DNA of 64,000 bases from contig OZ345376.1 in assembly GCA_977006965.1 (NCBI GenBank), positions 744,001 to 808,000 of the forward strand, in the 5' to 3' direction. Within the stretch, counting starts at the first letter, position 1. Every line of letters starts with the position of its first letter. Source of the DNA: Phymatolithon calcareum (taxonomy: Eukaryota > Rhodophyta > Florideophyceae > Hapalidiales). The translations under genes and the position numbers were made by a program. Below are positions 10,101-21,913 of the stretch, piece after piece. The notes beneath the pieces were generated by a model, which saw only the letters and a program-made list of their open reading frames with translations, did not search any database and was not told the DNA's origin.

Positions 10101-13100
10101 ATGCACGGATCTTTCCCCTGATCCTTTTCACATACACATCAAAGTTAAGGTTTCTCCTCTAACTGCGGAATTGCTTCTGTGCCAACTGATTCGACACCAA
10201 CCGCACGGCAGCGTACGTTGCCGTTCCCCTACGGAATTGTTGCCGTTGAAATTAATTCAACAGACACGCTATCAACGTTCGCTGCTGTTCTCCCGCGCCT
10301 CCATGCCAAGAATTTGAAGTGGCTGATTGCAAATATGTCATAGTCAAAGCCGCACTTCCCTCGCCCTACTTTCTTTGCAACATCTATCGTCTGCTATTGA
10401 AAAGTTGATGCCAAGCTCTAGCTTCTGATACCGACGCCGTGAGTCGGTCAACTACTACATTTTTCGCTTTTCTTGGCTTCTACTCTCCGTCGCTAAAGAA
10501 TATTTCTACGAATAAGTCCTCACGACGATGGTGCACCCATCATAGTCATGCCAGTCTCGAACAACCGACACCGATTATACATCATTTGCTTTTCCTAGAT
10601 CATCCTTTGAGGCCACTACCGCGCTCCACTGTTAGTCCGCAATGAAGTCTCCCATCATGCTCAATTTTCCAAGTATCTCAATGTATAAGCCTCCGCCCTT
10701 GCACACAGATCAATGTCAAAGAAGACCCGTCTTTAATCGATGAATTATACTTATTTAGGTGTCTCGTCAGTGTACTAATATATGCAGGAGACCCGACTTT
10801 ATAGAAGAAATGTGGGGTGGTGCGTATGGTCCTCATCTAAATGCTCTTTGCTAATCCAAAACTTGAGTGCCTTTGAGCCAGGAGCTCTAGTTTACAATTG
10901 CTTCTCATCCACCCGTACGGGATCAGCACTCCACGTCTCGTCCACCGGACCATCGGTCCAGCTTACTCTATCGGGTTCATTGCTATTTGAAGATTGAAGA
11001 CGTTCTATCAAACTGAAGTTTTTTAACCCTCCACCCAATTACGCCACTGTGTCCGATCTCAATTTCGTTTTTACTTCACCTTGCGCATGGTATTGATTTG
11101 CATACAAAAGAACCGATTCTTACACTACCATCGCTCCGACCACCTCAAGGCAAGGCAACGACTCTTGGATGGGCTGAGTTGAGCATGGAGAGGACAAGTG
11201 CAGTTGATTTGATAGACTTAAGTGCACAGGAGGCGGACGTCCACATGGATTGCGTATCATGCTCAATCAATGAATATGCCGTCTCAGAACGCCCCGTCCA
11301 CGGATCTTGAAGAAATTTGCCAGCTAAAACCATCAAACATCTCTCTACAATTGTTTGGTCACATAATTTGTCGCGCATGTCTAACCTGCGCCCTCGTCCT
11401 AGCCAAAGATATCATTCATTTCCTAGCGCCCTTTTTTCAGCGACTACCCTTGCGATAAGATTTGGTCCTGTACGTTACCTGTGCAGCTTTGAAGCTACAT
11501 GTGGGCTGCTGGCCATCTTGATGTGCCAATCCTTGCTCTGTAACCTTACCTACAGCTATTTTTCACATTATCGCAAGTGATAGATGGCGACGCGCCAGAA
11601 GTGCGTTCCCGCCACGCATCTCTTCAATGGGAAAATGTTGTACGCAGGAGATACCCATAGAGTTCCTCTCGGCTGAGGCTTCAAGCCAACAAAAGCCTCA
11701 GCCCACATACCGGGAGAATATTGCCAACTTTATGGTTGGATTTTTTTTCTCGGCGAGATTGGTCTTGTTGACATATGCGCAGATGGTGTAATTGAGGATA
11801 ATCTTGATTATTTTTATGCCCTCAAAATTGTCAGGATTGAGGAACAGGGCCCGATGGTGTTAATGAAACACATCTCCTGTGATGGCATTTGGCTGCTTGT
11901 AGCAAATAAAAATCAGAGAGTACCAGCAGAAACGCATTTCCGATGCACAGGAGAGTTGCCGAGGGCTTTCGCAAATTCCACATTTAAAAAGCACAGAAAT
12001 CAGCTTCATGCCGGAACATAGTTTGGCTCATCGACGATGTAGCCTTATTTGGCGACCAAAAAATGTGCCGGGGTAAGGCAAAAATGTTCACGACAGGTTC
12101 GAAATTTTCCTTGAAAAAGTGTACGTCTAGTAGGGCTCCAGAGGTTTGCAAAGGTGATGCATGCATTCGTGGAGTTTTCCATGTTGTTCTGACAAGTTTA
12201 TTTTTAAAAAAAGCCCCCACAGTCTTGCGAATACGCGGGCAAGGAGTCCTCCAACTGCGCCAGAGTTCTACTTTTGTAACGTGGAATCAATTTTTGACTT
12301 TTTGTGCTGGAACTGACCACTTTTTGAAATCATACTTTTCGGATGAATTTTTTTGCATAAGTAGTGTACCCGACGCCGACGTATCCGGCCCTGCATCGGG
12401 TTTCCGTATGTCTTATATACGCTGCGTCCTCAGCCCTAGCCTGCAAAACGACCGATGTTAAGAACAATTACACTGAACTTAAGCCGCAAAAAATTGGTCA
12501 CCTGTCAAGCATGCTCTGTGGGAGCTCGGCATTGGTTAAAATGGGCGATGAAATCAAGGTCAGCACGAACGGACGGTCACGTACGAGGTTCGAAAGCCGG
12601 TTTTCGAGAAGAAATTAGTAGACTTTGGTACCTTGGCAGGTAGCATAATCCACCCCGAGGCATTGATACACACCAGACTATTCTGGAATGGTGCAATGTG
12701 CCATGTCGCAAAATAGTACGAGACTAGATGGTGGTACGTTCACATGATTGGTCATCATGAAGTCGATCCCGTTTCGATTGCTTTCTTGAGCGTACGAAAA
12801 GATACCCAGGCATCTGCTGAAGAGGCCACTGCAGCAGAATATCAGGCATAAAAACTTCAGACCAAGAGAAAAGAGCTTTCAAAATTTTAAAATTGTGAAA
12901 AAGGTTTAAGATCGGCATTAACTGGAAGGTCTGTGCGGCATCGGATTACGGTCGCATGTTGTCTCACTTGTTTGAAACTGCAATCGCACTTCAGTCTAGC
13001 TCTGGAGCACCACAGGCACTTTTAATGGGCGTCACCTCAGACGATGCGTGTTGCGCTTGGTAGTCTTGCTATCTTCAGTGCTGTTTCCTCACGCACACAC

Positions 13101-13404
13101 GAATACAAGGGGTAGAATGGTACATGTCGGAAGCATTGCAGTGAAGGCTCCACAGAATCCGTAGACTATCTCAGGTACTATCTCCGGCCCCTCTTGGAGC
13201 TGCACTGCACCGCAAAGAAGTCTCAATTCACGAAGGCAAACGATACGTAGAAGACTCCAGACCTCATTGCCATATATCCACAATACTTCAATTGGAAAAC
13301 TACTCTACACGTCGAGCGACTGTGCCCAACAAAGGCATTTTTTCTAATTCGGAAAGAATCGTAATCAGAAAAGTGAATGTAAACTACTAAATGTGTCTGA
13401 TCTT
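7116..13404. other. Unassigned stretch, 6.3 kb
   Basis: Both strands were read. Frames up to 146 codons occur (7036-7476, 9290-9703, 9728-10037, 12063-12461), but none contains a motif I recognise and they overlap in conflicting frames. Blocks near 8300-8390 and 11920-11990 look weakly alike (GAAACGCAT ... GAG ... GGG ... AAATTC), perhaps an ancient repeat. No RNA gene was found. Confidence 0.4.
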
Positions 13405-13530
13405 CAATGGATGGATGGATTTCTGTTTTATTGAAGCTCCCTTAGTCAATTATCATTGCACCTGAGAGACTTTTCGTTGCGCTACAATCCTTCGCTTACG
13501 TTTTCATTTTGATTTCGGATATTTTCTGAT
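13405..13530 (-). repeat. Dispersed repeat, copy of the 41.1-kb sequence
   Basis: The reverse complement matches 41030-41200 over more than 100 bp, including AAACAGAAATCC, GCAATGATAATTGAC and AACGTAAGCGAAGGATTGTA. The reading frame there (NVSEGLYRKER...RCNDN then stop) is recognisable here with a stop inside. A third short match is at 15636-15665. The type of element is unknown. Confidence 0.6.
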
Positions 13531-13620
13531 CTTCAATGATGGGCCTTTCTGTGCTTAACTCTCTCAGCGCACTAAAATTTACATACCAGCAGGAACAGGA
13601 AAACTCTACGTGCCTAGCCT

Positions 13621-13656
13621 AGTCAACGTTATGACCCTGCCTCCACAACGTTGACT
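13621..13656. repeat. Inverted repeat, 10-bp arms
   Basis: AGTCAACGTT and AACGTTGACT flank a 16-nt spacer. A separate perfect 16-bp palindrome, CGGAGGCGCGCCTCCG, follows at 13698-13713. Confidence 0.7.
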
Positions 13657-13713
13657 CATTTTCGTTGTGCTCATGATTGAGGAAGTAACGTTACAACCGG
13701 AGGCGCGCCTCCG

Positions 13714-15635
13714 ACTTCAAACTACAAAACTGCAATAGACTCATCTATCAGTGAGTCGGAAATAGAACTAAACACCCCATATCATGTCTCTGGCAGCGGC
13801 ATCGGCCATATCCAGCCACAAGTCAGGAAGATGCATGGGAAGTTTTTGTCGGCAAGTGCATCCAAGCACGGACCTGCCCTGTTGTTGTCACGCTTCTGTC
13901 GATGCTCCAGATGTAGAACTGCGAAGTACGCTTCTATATGAAAGCGGGTAAGACCGAACGTCATAAAAGATAGAAGAAACCTGAACGCCGGCTCCAAACA
14001 TGATGTATTGGCGCGAGGCTGTATGACGATTGGAACGGCGGCGGACGACGGCGGGGAAGACAAACGCTGGCGCGTCAGTCTATCAGTTAGATGTCAGTTC
14101 CTGACTAGAATTTTGGGATCTAACGCGCGTACAACGCGGGCTTACAGCTGATGGTGAAATTTATGAATTTTTTTGAACGTTTGTGCTTCCATCGGTGGCC
14201 TAAATTTAGTGTGAATAGATATGGACCAGAAATGTCGCTCATTTTTATATTCCTGCCATGGACACAGGTAAATGGAGCAGGACGGGACCAATACTGGCTG
14301 AAATTTACTTCGATGTACAGTATGCGACAAATGTCGATAGGTGGATCCCGGCGAGGAAGTGCGAGGGCGCACGAGCGGTGTGGGTGACTTGTTACCTGCA
14401 TACTGAAGGATGTTCCAAATTAATGGACATGATTGACGAAGCGGGATGATGAAACAGATTAGATTTTGCCCAACTGGTATATCTCAATGACAACTGATAG
14501 TCAGTCCTGTCATCGGTCGGCTGCGAGTGTGTCGAGGATCTCCGTTTTTGCCCTGTAGTAGTCTATCAGGTTCGTAATGGACAAGCTAAATGTCATGTCG
14601 GTTAGATTGTCCGTTGGATCAACCCTATCCCAAATTGAGACCACCTTGCGAGCGTTTTGCAGAGGGCGTATATTGATCAAAGGGGGAAATCCCTTAATTC
14701 TGAGCTCATACACATAAATAGTTGACGTTCCCCTGCGCTCATAAATTTAGAATACTGAGAATTGACGCAAAAACGTCTATTAGATTGAAGTGGTGATTGC
14801 GCCATTCGTGCGGTGAAGAACCGCAAAGACAAGTGCCAAGACAGCCCCTCAATATTAGAGACACGCAAGTGGCTCTATTAGTCCGCTATAGATAACGACA
14901 ACGAGGAGTCGCAGTATTCTATGCTCAGTCATTCAGCTCCCGCCTGAGGCAGCTATCTCTGAGAGCGCAGTACAGGTCAATCTATTGACTATTCGGAAGG
15001 GCACCTCGAGCGTGAGGCCTCAAAGGGTATGTGTAGGGGCTTTGGTGGACGCTAGGTACTGCCGCCAGGTAACCAGTGCCAGTAGAGTGACAGTTCTCTA
15101 CTCGTCAGCTTCAGAAAGATCCCGAGGGATCCGCCATCCAGGGCTGAGAGCGAAGGCTCGATGTGATGCAATGGAAGATTCTTATTTGTGTGCTGTCATC
15201 GAAGCTGACTTCCAGCGAGCGACATGTAGACAACACAACGAGGAAGAGTATTTCGGCTCGCGTGATTGCTTATGGTTCTTTTACTGTACGTCAATTGGAT
15301 TGCAGGCACAGATTTCGCATAAAAATTCGATACATTTGGTACCCCGTCGGGTGTAGAGTCACATGGATTTGCCAACGTACTTAACTGCAATCCTTCCCCT
15401 GTGTGAAAATTTTGTATTTTCGTGTTTGTGGAAAGAACCGTTTTTATTCTCCTGCCCTTTTGCTGTCTTGTTTGTTTGAGAATTGGCTTTCGGCTGAAGC
15501 AGCGCTTCCCATCCTCGCCACGCTGGCCCCAGCTCTGAGCAGCCTGCTCTCGCGAATTGCCAACTTTGAGACTACAGTACAGTACATACAGTATATGCAG
15601 TAGTAGTCAGTGGTCCATCTGAAGAATTCCTACCA
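13714..15635. other. Unassigned stretch
   Basis: Only short conflicting frames (up to 123 codons at 14985-15356). No motif, RNA gene or clear repeat was recognised. Confidence 0.4.
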
Positions 15636-15665
15636 TTGAAGCTTCAATTAAACAGAAATCCATTG
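15636..15665 (+). repeat. Third copy of the 41.1-kb repeat end
   Basis: GAAGCTTCAATTAAACAGAAATCC-type sequence matches 41163-41190 with one substitution. Only this short end is preserved. Confidence 0.5.
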
Positions 15666-16399
15666 CATTACACATCGAGTGTTTCAGGGATGTGCCACTG
15701 TGCGAATATTTATCACGCGACAATGCTCCGTCTCCTGAGAATAGAAATACATCCGTTGACTATGATTACCGTACAGTCGCCCTATCTCTACATCGGCTCC
15801 GTTCACCTCTTCTCCGCTCTCGCGAGGAACAACGGCATGCCACTCTTTTCATGTCCTCTTTACATATAATCGCACTGATTCGACTTGTTAACTCTCCCGC
15901 CTTAAACTTTCAACGCTTATACAACACTAAAACTGCGTCTCCACGTGCTTATCAATGATCGCTCCCGATCAGTTGTATCTCTTCATTCAATAATACTCTC
16001 AACGGTGGCGCAGCACCAAATTGCACTGCCCTTGATCACAGCCCTACAGCACCTCGCTATCGCACTTCTCCGTCTGCACGTGCAGGTGTTCGAAAAAATG
16101 TACTGTACGCTGAGCCCAGGAGTGCAGGGACAACGGATGTCGTGCACCTGATGCAACGTATGCATCGCAGCAAGTTGACTAGGTTCTGACTGTTATTTCA
16201 ATTCTTTACTTCCAATACTCATCGATTTGACGATATGGCTTCACAAGAATGGAGAGTACTTTACCTGGCTTTTCTCGTCGTAAATAGTTGTGCGGGCGAG
16301 AACTCGTTTGTGATTGAGCTTCCAACGGAAGTGGTCCGAAAATTAAAGCTGACGCCTTGCAACCCTAACTTCTTATGGTATCAACAGCACGATTCAGCA

Positions 16400-16790
16400 C
16401 ATTTCTGGATAATTAATTTTCAACAGAACCCCGCCGTGGCGAAAATCGACCTTGGTGATATACTTTGGAACCGGTGCTTTGTTTGAACTCGTACTGCTCC
16501 AAATAGCACTACGGTGTACGGAAATAGAGCAGGAGACTGAATATGAATAGAACTGGTTGCGGTCCAACTCAGTTTATCATCATCAGAGATGGGCCGTGAC
16601 GTGAAAGATGAGCACAAACACTTGATAATAGAGAAATAGGAAGCAAGAAGATATGAGGGAGCAGACTACGCTACATCAGAAAACCGTTTGAAAAGCTAGC
16701 CCTGTTATTCCAAGGTGAAGCGTTGGGAGCTTTTGAGCTTTTAAGTAAATCCTTACTTACCCCCTGAATATGAATATAAAAGATTTACTC
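16400..16790 (+). pseudogene. LINE 3'-end copy (family L)
   Basis: The frame PPWRKSTLVIYFGTGALFEL followed by LLQIALRCTEIEQETEYE parallels the LWGKSILGEYFG...ELIAL...KETEYECKRLT block at 31.0 kb. The family 3' tail follows at 16695-16785 (CCTGTTATTCCAAGGTGAAG ... TTGGGAGCTTTTGAG). A frame of 83 codons starting at 16235 overlaps in another phase and is a shadow. Confidence 0.55.
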
Positions 16791-16869
16791 GGGCCCCCAC
16801 AGGAAGCGAAATTCGACTTTAGATGATTGTAGAGTAGAGTGTGACAGCCACAGAAGGCGATGAGAAGCA

Positions 16870-16945
16870 GCTCTGTTACTCAAGATTAGGGTTTGGGAGT
16901 TTTTTTAAAAAGTAATAGATCACATATCTCTCTGGATAAGCACTG
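16870..16945 (+). repeat. LINE family L 3' tail only
   Basis: GCTCTGTTACTC ... TTTGGGAGTTTTTTTAAAA ... CACATATCTC repeats the 3' tail of the copy just upstream without its coding part. It is either a separate, severely 5'-truncated insertion or a local duplication. Confidence 0.45.
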
Positions 16946-17230
16946 TATAATGTAGTTTCCAATTATACAGGCTTCAAATTTATTGTTATTATTATTAACA
17001 GAAAAGTGGACCCTCTTCGTTGTGCAGAACATTATCCCTTCAATAATAAAGGGTTCAGAGCAAAGTTGAGCTCTCCTGGACATACTGTATCGTTGTCCTA
17101 TTAATGGGGCCGTCCACTCTTCGAACTTTGATATACTGTACTCAGTTAAATTTTATTTTGATACGAAATCATTCTTGAACTTTTTCGTCATCAAGTTGTA
17201 CTGTACAGTACATTCGAATCTCCCTTTTGG

Positions 17231-17283
17231 TGAAGGCCCAATCACTAACTCAGTCAGTCATTGAGTAAGTGATTGGACCTTCA
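17231..17283. repeat. Hairpin, 22-bp arms
   Basis: The arms 17231-17252 and 17262-17283 are complementary with two mismatches around a 9-nt loop (GTCAGTCAT). Confidence 0.85.
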
Positions 17284-17304
17284 CTCAAGCCGTGCCGTCA
17301 GTTT

Positions 17305-17382
17305 CTTTCATCGTTCACCCTCTTCAATCACTTCATTCAGCACCATGCTGACTGACTGAATGAAGTGAATGAGCGATGAAAG
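17305..17382. repeat. Second hairpin, interrupted arms
   Basis: CTTTCATCG (17305) pairs with CGATGAAAG (ends 17382), and CACTTCATTCAG (17329-17340) pairs with CTGAATGAAGTG (17356-17367). It starts 22 bp after the previous hairpin, and both contain ACTGACTGA/TCAGTCAGT words. Confidence 0.75.
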
Positions 17383-18765
17383 ACTTTCACATCTTGTGCG
17401 CACATGAGACCTCAGCCTGCTTGCATAAATGCTCGATGCTGCGTTTTTGGTACACTATGCTGCAGTTATGGAGGAGGAGAACGGATGTTGCATGATGCAG
17501 CATTACTGATGTATTAACGATAAAGATGTGACTGAAAGGGCAGGCAGGCAGGCATGCAGGGTATTTCTTCGCAGATGGCATGATGAAGAACATCTCGCGG
17601 CGTCGGCACAAGATGATCTTGATCCTCAAAGTCTTCGTAGCACTCTGCTCTGCACGGTACAGTGCAGCTCCCGCGGGGGACACGCTTGAGCAACGGACAG
17701 ATCGTTTTGTACGGATGGCCGTACAATGCAGTACAGTAATGCACAGCGCAGGACGGACGTCCTGACGATAGCGAAGGGGCACGCATGCGTACAGTCCAGT
17801 ACTGTTCTGGGTGCCGCCCAATGCCCGGCAGAGGCTACGTGGGGCTGGCACCGGAAAGCGCGCCCTGCACGGGGGAGGGGTAGGACGGGGCGACCGATTG
17901 GTTGTTCAGCAACTCAGCCTTAGTTTTCTCTGAAGGGCCGGCCTCGCACCCCGCACATTCCAGACACGCAAGTGCAAGTTGTGCGGAGGCGACGGAACGG
18001 AACGAGTCGTTGCGATGAAATGAAATTCCATGCGCCTTCATATCATTTTGATTGCGTTCCATATTGATTTGGCCGTTGTGGTCCTCTGTCTGTCTGTCGC
18101 GGGTTCTCCGCGTAAGCCTGCTGTTTGGGCAGTCTGGCTGCCTAGGGATGGTAGGGGCGTCCTTTGTTGGAAGTGATAGATGTGAAAAAGCGAACTGGAA
18201 TGCTGCTCGGCGCGTTGGTGATGAAATACTGTGGCCTGTGTTATATCCGATCGTGATCGCCCTGTGCGGAATAGTGCTACGAATCACGAGTGTGCAGTGG
18301 AGTCAGTGTTGAAGGCGCCACGGACACGACACGACACGACACGCCACGCTGCCCCGCTCGACCACAAAGAAGTACAATCAGTCGTTCATGATCGCGTTCG
18401 AGGGGACAGCTAACAGCCCCATCATGGGATACTGTACTGTACAGAACCGGTGACGGGGGAAAATCTTCCAACTGCCCCCGCCTCTGCGGAATACATAGTG
18501 CTTCGAACGTCGTACAGTAAATTAAACCGTTGATTGACCCCCTCCACGCCACGCCGCACCACACCGCGCGTCGAAATCACGTGGATGGATGGATGGATGC
18601 ACAATGAACGTGTGCGCGCCTTCCGCACAAACCGACTGACTGCTCGTGTTAGCAACTGTCCGCTCCCCGCCGCCATCTCGTCTTCATGATTCCCAGTTGT
18701 CCTGTACTGTGCAATACCCCGCGCGGTCCGAGTGACTCGACCTCGTCGCCATCTCACATCAACCT
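17383..18765. other. Unassigned stretch upstream of the C2H2 gene
   Basis: GC-rich non-coding sequence with GGCAG and GGAT tetranucleotide runs and several TACTGTAC motifs. Frames on both strands (for example 17387-17851 minus) show no domain. Confidence 0.4.
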
Positions 18766-19127
18766 TCCTTCCTTTCTGCCTTCCTTTCTGCCTGCCTGCC
18801 TGCCTTCATTCGCACAATGTAGTCCTGCAGTAGTCTACGGCAGGAACCCTCCGTAGGTGCAGTCGAGTAGCACAGGTCGCGCGCGCCGTGCGCACGTGGC
18901 GCGGCTATCATAGTACGGCACAAGTGCGGGCGGACGGAAGCGCGTAAATTCGAAAAAAAATTGAACAACTATTTGCGGCTCGCCCGTATTTGGGGGCATC
19001 GCACAGGGCGGGACGCCGAGAGGCTTACACTTCAAGGGCCGTGAAGTGGATCATACGCGTGAGCGCCACGCGTCACTCGAATTAATGAATGATGAATGAA
19101 TGAACGAACGAACGAACGAACGAACGA
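18766..19127. repeat. Tetranucleotide microsatellites
   Basis: CTTC/CTGC runs at 18766-18805 and a (GAAT)n(GAAC)n run at 19083-19127, just upstream of the C2H2 gene. Related short runs occur at 17535, 18577, 20822 and 22668. They make the long upstream extension of the C2H2 frame unreliable as protein. Confidence 0.8.
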
Positions 19128-19336
19128 AGGCACGAAGGCACGGCCCCGACGCGTCTACCGTTGCTACTGAAGACGAGGCGATACTTTTGTGCGCACAATA
19201 CTGTACAAAAGGGTACTTGCGGGTTCGGTTGAACGAAGGTGGTGACACACACACCGACCAAGGAGCCACTCCATCTGTGGAATCCAAAGCACCAACGCAA
19301 ACACCAACGCAAACACCAACGTGCAATCAAACAAGG

Positions 19337-20101
19337 ATGGGATCCGCGCGCAAGATGCACCTCTCCTTCCTCACCGAGATGCACCCGGTTGAAGAGGAAC
19401 TCGGCTCATCCTCCTCTCTCGCCTCCCTCCTTCCTGCGCCGCACGCACATGAATCGGACCATGCGCTCGGATCCCTCGCCTCCCTCGCCGCCGCCGCGGA
19501 GGCCTGCGGTAGCATCGCAGCCCCCTCCTCCTCGCTGACGTCGTCGACATCCACCGTCCTCTCCCTCGATTCCTCCTTCCTCACCCCGTCCGCCCTGACG
19601 GGCACATCCGCGCCTGCGAATGAGTGCGAGGTATGCGGTCAGCGCTTCGCGCTCAAGCTCCGCTTTCTGCATCACCGTCTTGCCGTTCACGCGCTCTCCA
19701 CGTACGCCGGGAAAACCGTGCTTCCATGCGGCAGATGCAATGCGGCCTTTCTGCGCAAGACGGATCGTACCAAACACACAGCCTGTGTGCATGACAAGAA
19801 GCGACCGCACAAATGTCTTGAGCGTGGGTGTGGGAGTACGTTTTTCTTTGGTAAGGATTTGGCGAAGCATCATTCTACTGTGCATGAGAAGAATAAGCCG
19901 TTTGCTTGTGGGATTTGTGATAAGAGGTTTGGGAAACGGGAACATATGACTAGTCATGTGAGAAGGGTGCATCAGAAACTTAAGCCGTTTCGATGTGGGA
20001 TTTGTGATATTCGGTTGGCGAGTAAGTATAACTTGCAGGGGCATTTGAGAACTGCTGCGCATGCCGCGGCGGTTAGGGCGAGGGGGATGAAGGGGGAGTA
20101 G
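19337..20101 (+). CDS. C2H2 zinc-finger protein, five fingers, 254 aa
   Basis: Intact, intronless frame. The N-terminal third (residues 1-94) is Ser/Ala/Leu-rich and disordered. Fingers start at CEVCGQRF (residue 97) and follow as CGRCNAAF, CLERGCGSTF (CX4C variant), CGICDKRF and CGICDIRL, each closing with an HX4H or HX3-5H pair. Linkers are of the K-x-KPF type typical of DNA-binding C2H2 arrays. The likely role is a sequence-specific nuclear transcription factor; TFIIIA-like spacing is possible. I chose the ATG at 19337 because the frame upstream (open to 19100) translates a GAAC microsatellite. The second ATG at 19355 is an alternative. The opposite-strand frame at 19406-20062 is a shadow. 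Confidence 0.8.
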   Translation: MGSARKMHLSFLTEMHPVEEELGSSSSLASLLPAPHAHESDHALGSLASLAAAAEACGSIAAPSSSLTSSTSTVLSLDSSFLTPSALTGTSAPANECEVCGQRFALKLRFLHHRLAVHALSTYAGKTVLPCGRCNAAFLRKTDRTKHTACVHDKKRPHKCLERGCGSTFFFGKDLAKHHSTVHEKNKPFACGICDKRFGKREHMTSHVRRVHQKLKPFRCGICDIRLASKYNLQGHLRTAAHAAAVRARGMKGE

Positions 20102-20209
20102 ATGGTTGTGGAAAGGGGTGCTAGGGGTTGGTGTTGAGTGTGGAGGTGGTGGGAAATCAGTTCAGTTTAGAAATGTTTTAGCAGTGTAGTATGCATTGTA
20201 GATAGACTA

Positions 20210-20255
20210 AACACACACACACACGATTGAAAGGCGCACATGCGCAGCGCATGTG
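20210..20255. repeat. CA microsatellite and 19-bp palindrome
   Basis: A (CA)n run ends near 20223. It is followed at 20237-20255 by CACATGCGC-A-GCGCATGTG, a perfect inverted repeat around one base, about 140 bp after the C2H2 stop codon. Confidence 0.75.
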
Positions 20256-21853
20256 GTTACTGGAGGAGTAGCTCATCTTTCTTTGCCGTCAATCTTATTG
20301 TCATTGACTCACTCTTGGTCGTTTCGAGTTCTCTTGCGAAGGAAAGTAGTTGTCCTGCTTGGCACGTATTGCCCTCGAGAACTATTGCTTTTACTACTGT
20401 ACTGTACATCATGTGCTTTCAGCCGCATCCAAACCGATTCCTTTTTTCGTAATTCTATTACTGTACCTGCGTCTTCCTTGCCGTGCTTGAACAACGGTTT
20501 GCGCGGTACAGTAACAGCATGTTGGAGACGTTGGAGCGTGCACATGCACGACATTGCAAACGACGGGTTTACAGGAGATACAACAAATATTTTAGGTATG
20601 AAGTTCCACCGCTCGCGGAAATACTGTACATGTTGGAACAGGAATGGAAAGTAAAAATATGTTCGAGATAGACAAAAGGCCTCCACTTGGATCGAGAAAG
20701 ATTAATCACGATGATCGTGTGCGCGCAACAATGATGTCAAGACGGACACCACGCAAGAATTTAGTTTCCTACTATACTCAAAGGCTATGGGCACCCCACC
20801 CAGTCGAAATGGCCATATCATGTGGCAGGCAGGCAGGCAGGCAAGCTAGGTTATACAGCCAATGCATATGCGGCGCGTGCCGACCCGCCCGCCCCCACCC
20901 TCCCGCTCTCTTCGAAGGTGTGCCCTTACGCGGCCTGTCGCCGCTCCGCAATGCGGCCAGTGCCGATCGTGTGTGCAGTAGTAGTGTAGTGTATATTGTG
21001 TAGTGCGTGCGTGTGTGTGGGGTGGGTGTGCTGTGCGGCCGTGCACGGCGCGGCATGGCGAAGTGGAAGCCGTGTGTATCAAACAGCGGCGAAATATGAC
21101 GGTGTAAAAATAATCATGCCAGCTGCGCGGTGGCCCACCTGCCTTTCGCACTGTAAAGCCATGGCTGACAGAGGGAAGGAATGCCGTGGGGGGCGTGAAG
21201 TTGCAGTGGGAAACAAGGACGTGTTTGAAAGGAATCAGCTCAGGTCATACGGCCCCCCGGCTGCAGAATGATCATAGGAGTGTGTGCGCATGGGACAGCG
21301 GACGGCCGCTCAGTTCGAACGCCGTTTCCGAACCGCCAGAGAGGCCGTCCATGATCGCTGAGGCAGGACACGTGCGCCGGTAAGCTACGCGGTTTTGTGC
21401 TCGTAAGTACAGTTGTGCAGGAGAGAATGGGAGACGCGCCGGTGCGGGGCGCGAGCGGCGAGACGCGGGGTCGGGGCGGGGCAGGTTGTGGTGCTGGGGC
21501 GGAATAAGTTCCATGGTAAGATCGAGATGTTGATCGTTCGATGTCGTTAGGATACAGTTTGCAGTAGATTCAAATACAACAAATATTTATTTCTCGTCAA
21601 TGCTGCATGAACTATACGCCCAGAATAGTACATTTAGAAAATTTGATATCTATTCACTGCAGCACCGCGATCACCAACGTGTACGGCACTGTAAATGGGC
21701 CCACAGACATACAGTACAATGAGTATAGGAATATTTTCAAATAGACGACCCAGGCCAGTATGTCGATATCCATTTGAATGTCGCACTCTATTTGATGCAG
21801 ATCAGCTCAGCCGCCGAACGATCGAATAGAAAAACGCCTGCATAGCAGCCGAT
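20256..21853. other. Unassigned stretch
   Basis: Downstream of the C2H2 gene. TACTGTAC motifs and GGCA repeats are present. Frames up to about 130 codons on both strands conflict and show no domain. Confidence 0.4.
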
Positions 21854-21913
21854 GACTTTCGTGCGTGCCCGCGGGGAGCTGCTAGCAGCTCCCCGCGGGC
21901 ACTCGCGAAAGTC
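21854..21913. repeat. 60-bp near-perfect palindrome
   Basis: The arms GACTTTCG and GTGCCCGCGGGGAGCTGC, separated by a 3-nt mismatch, are mirrored about a TA centre at 21883/21884 with no loop. It is GC-rich and would extrude a stable cruciform or RNA hairpin. Confidence 0.9.

Noticed and set aside
16235-16486. 83-codon frame MASQEWRVLYLAF... with a signal-peptide-like start
   Set aside because: Its second half is a phase-shifted copy of the LINE family L C-terminal block.
19406-20062. 218-codon minus-strand frame opposite the C2H2 gene
   Set aside because: Antisense of the zinc-finger array; no motif of its own.
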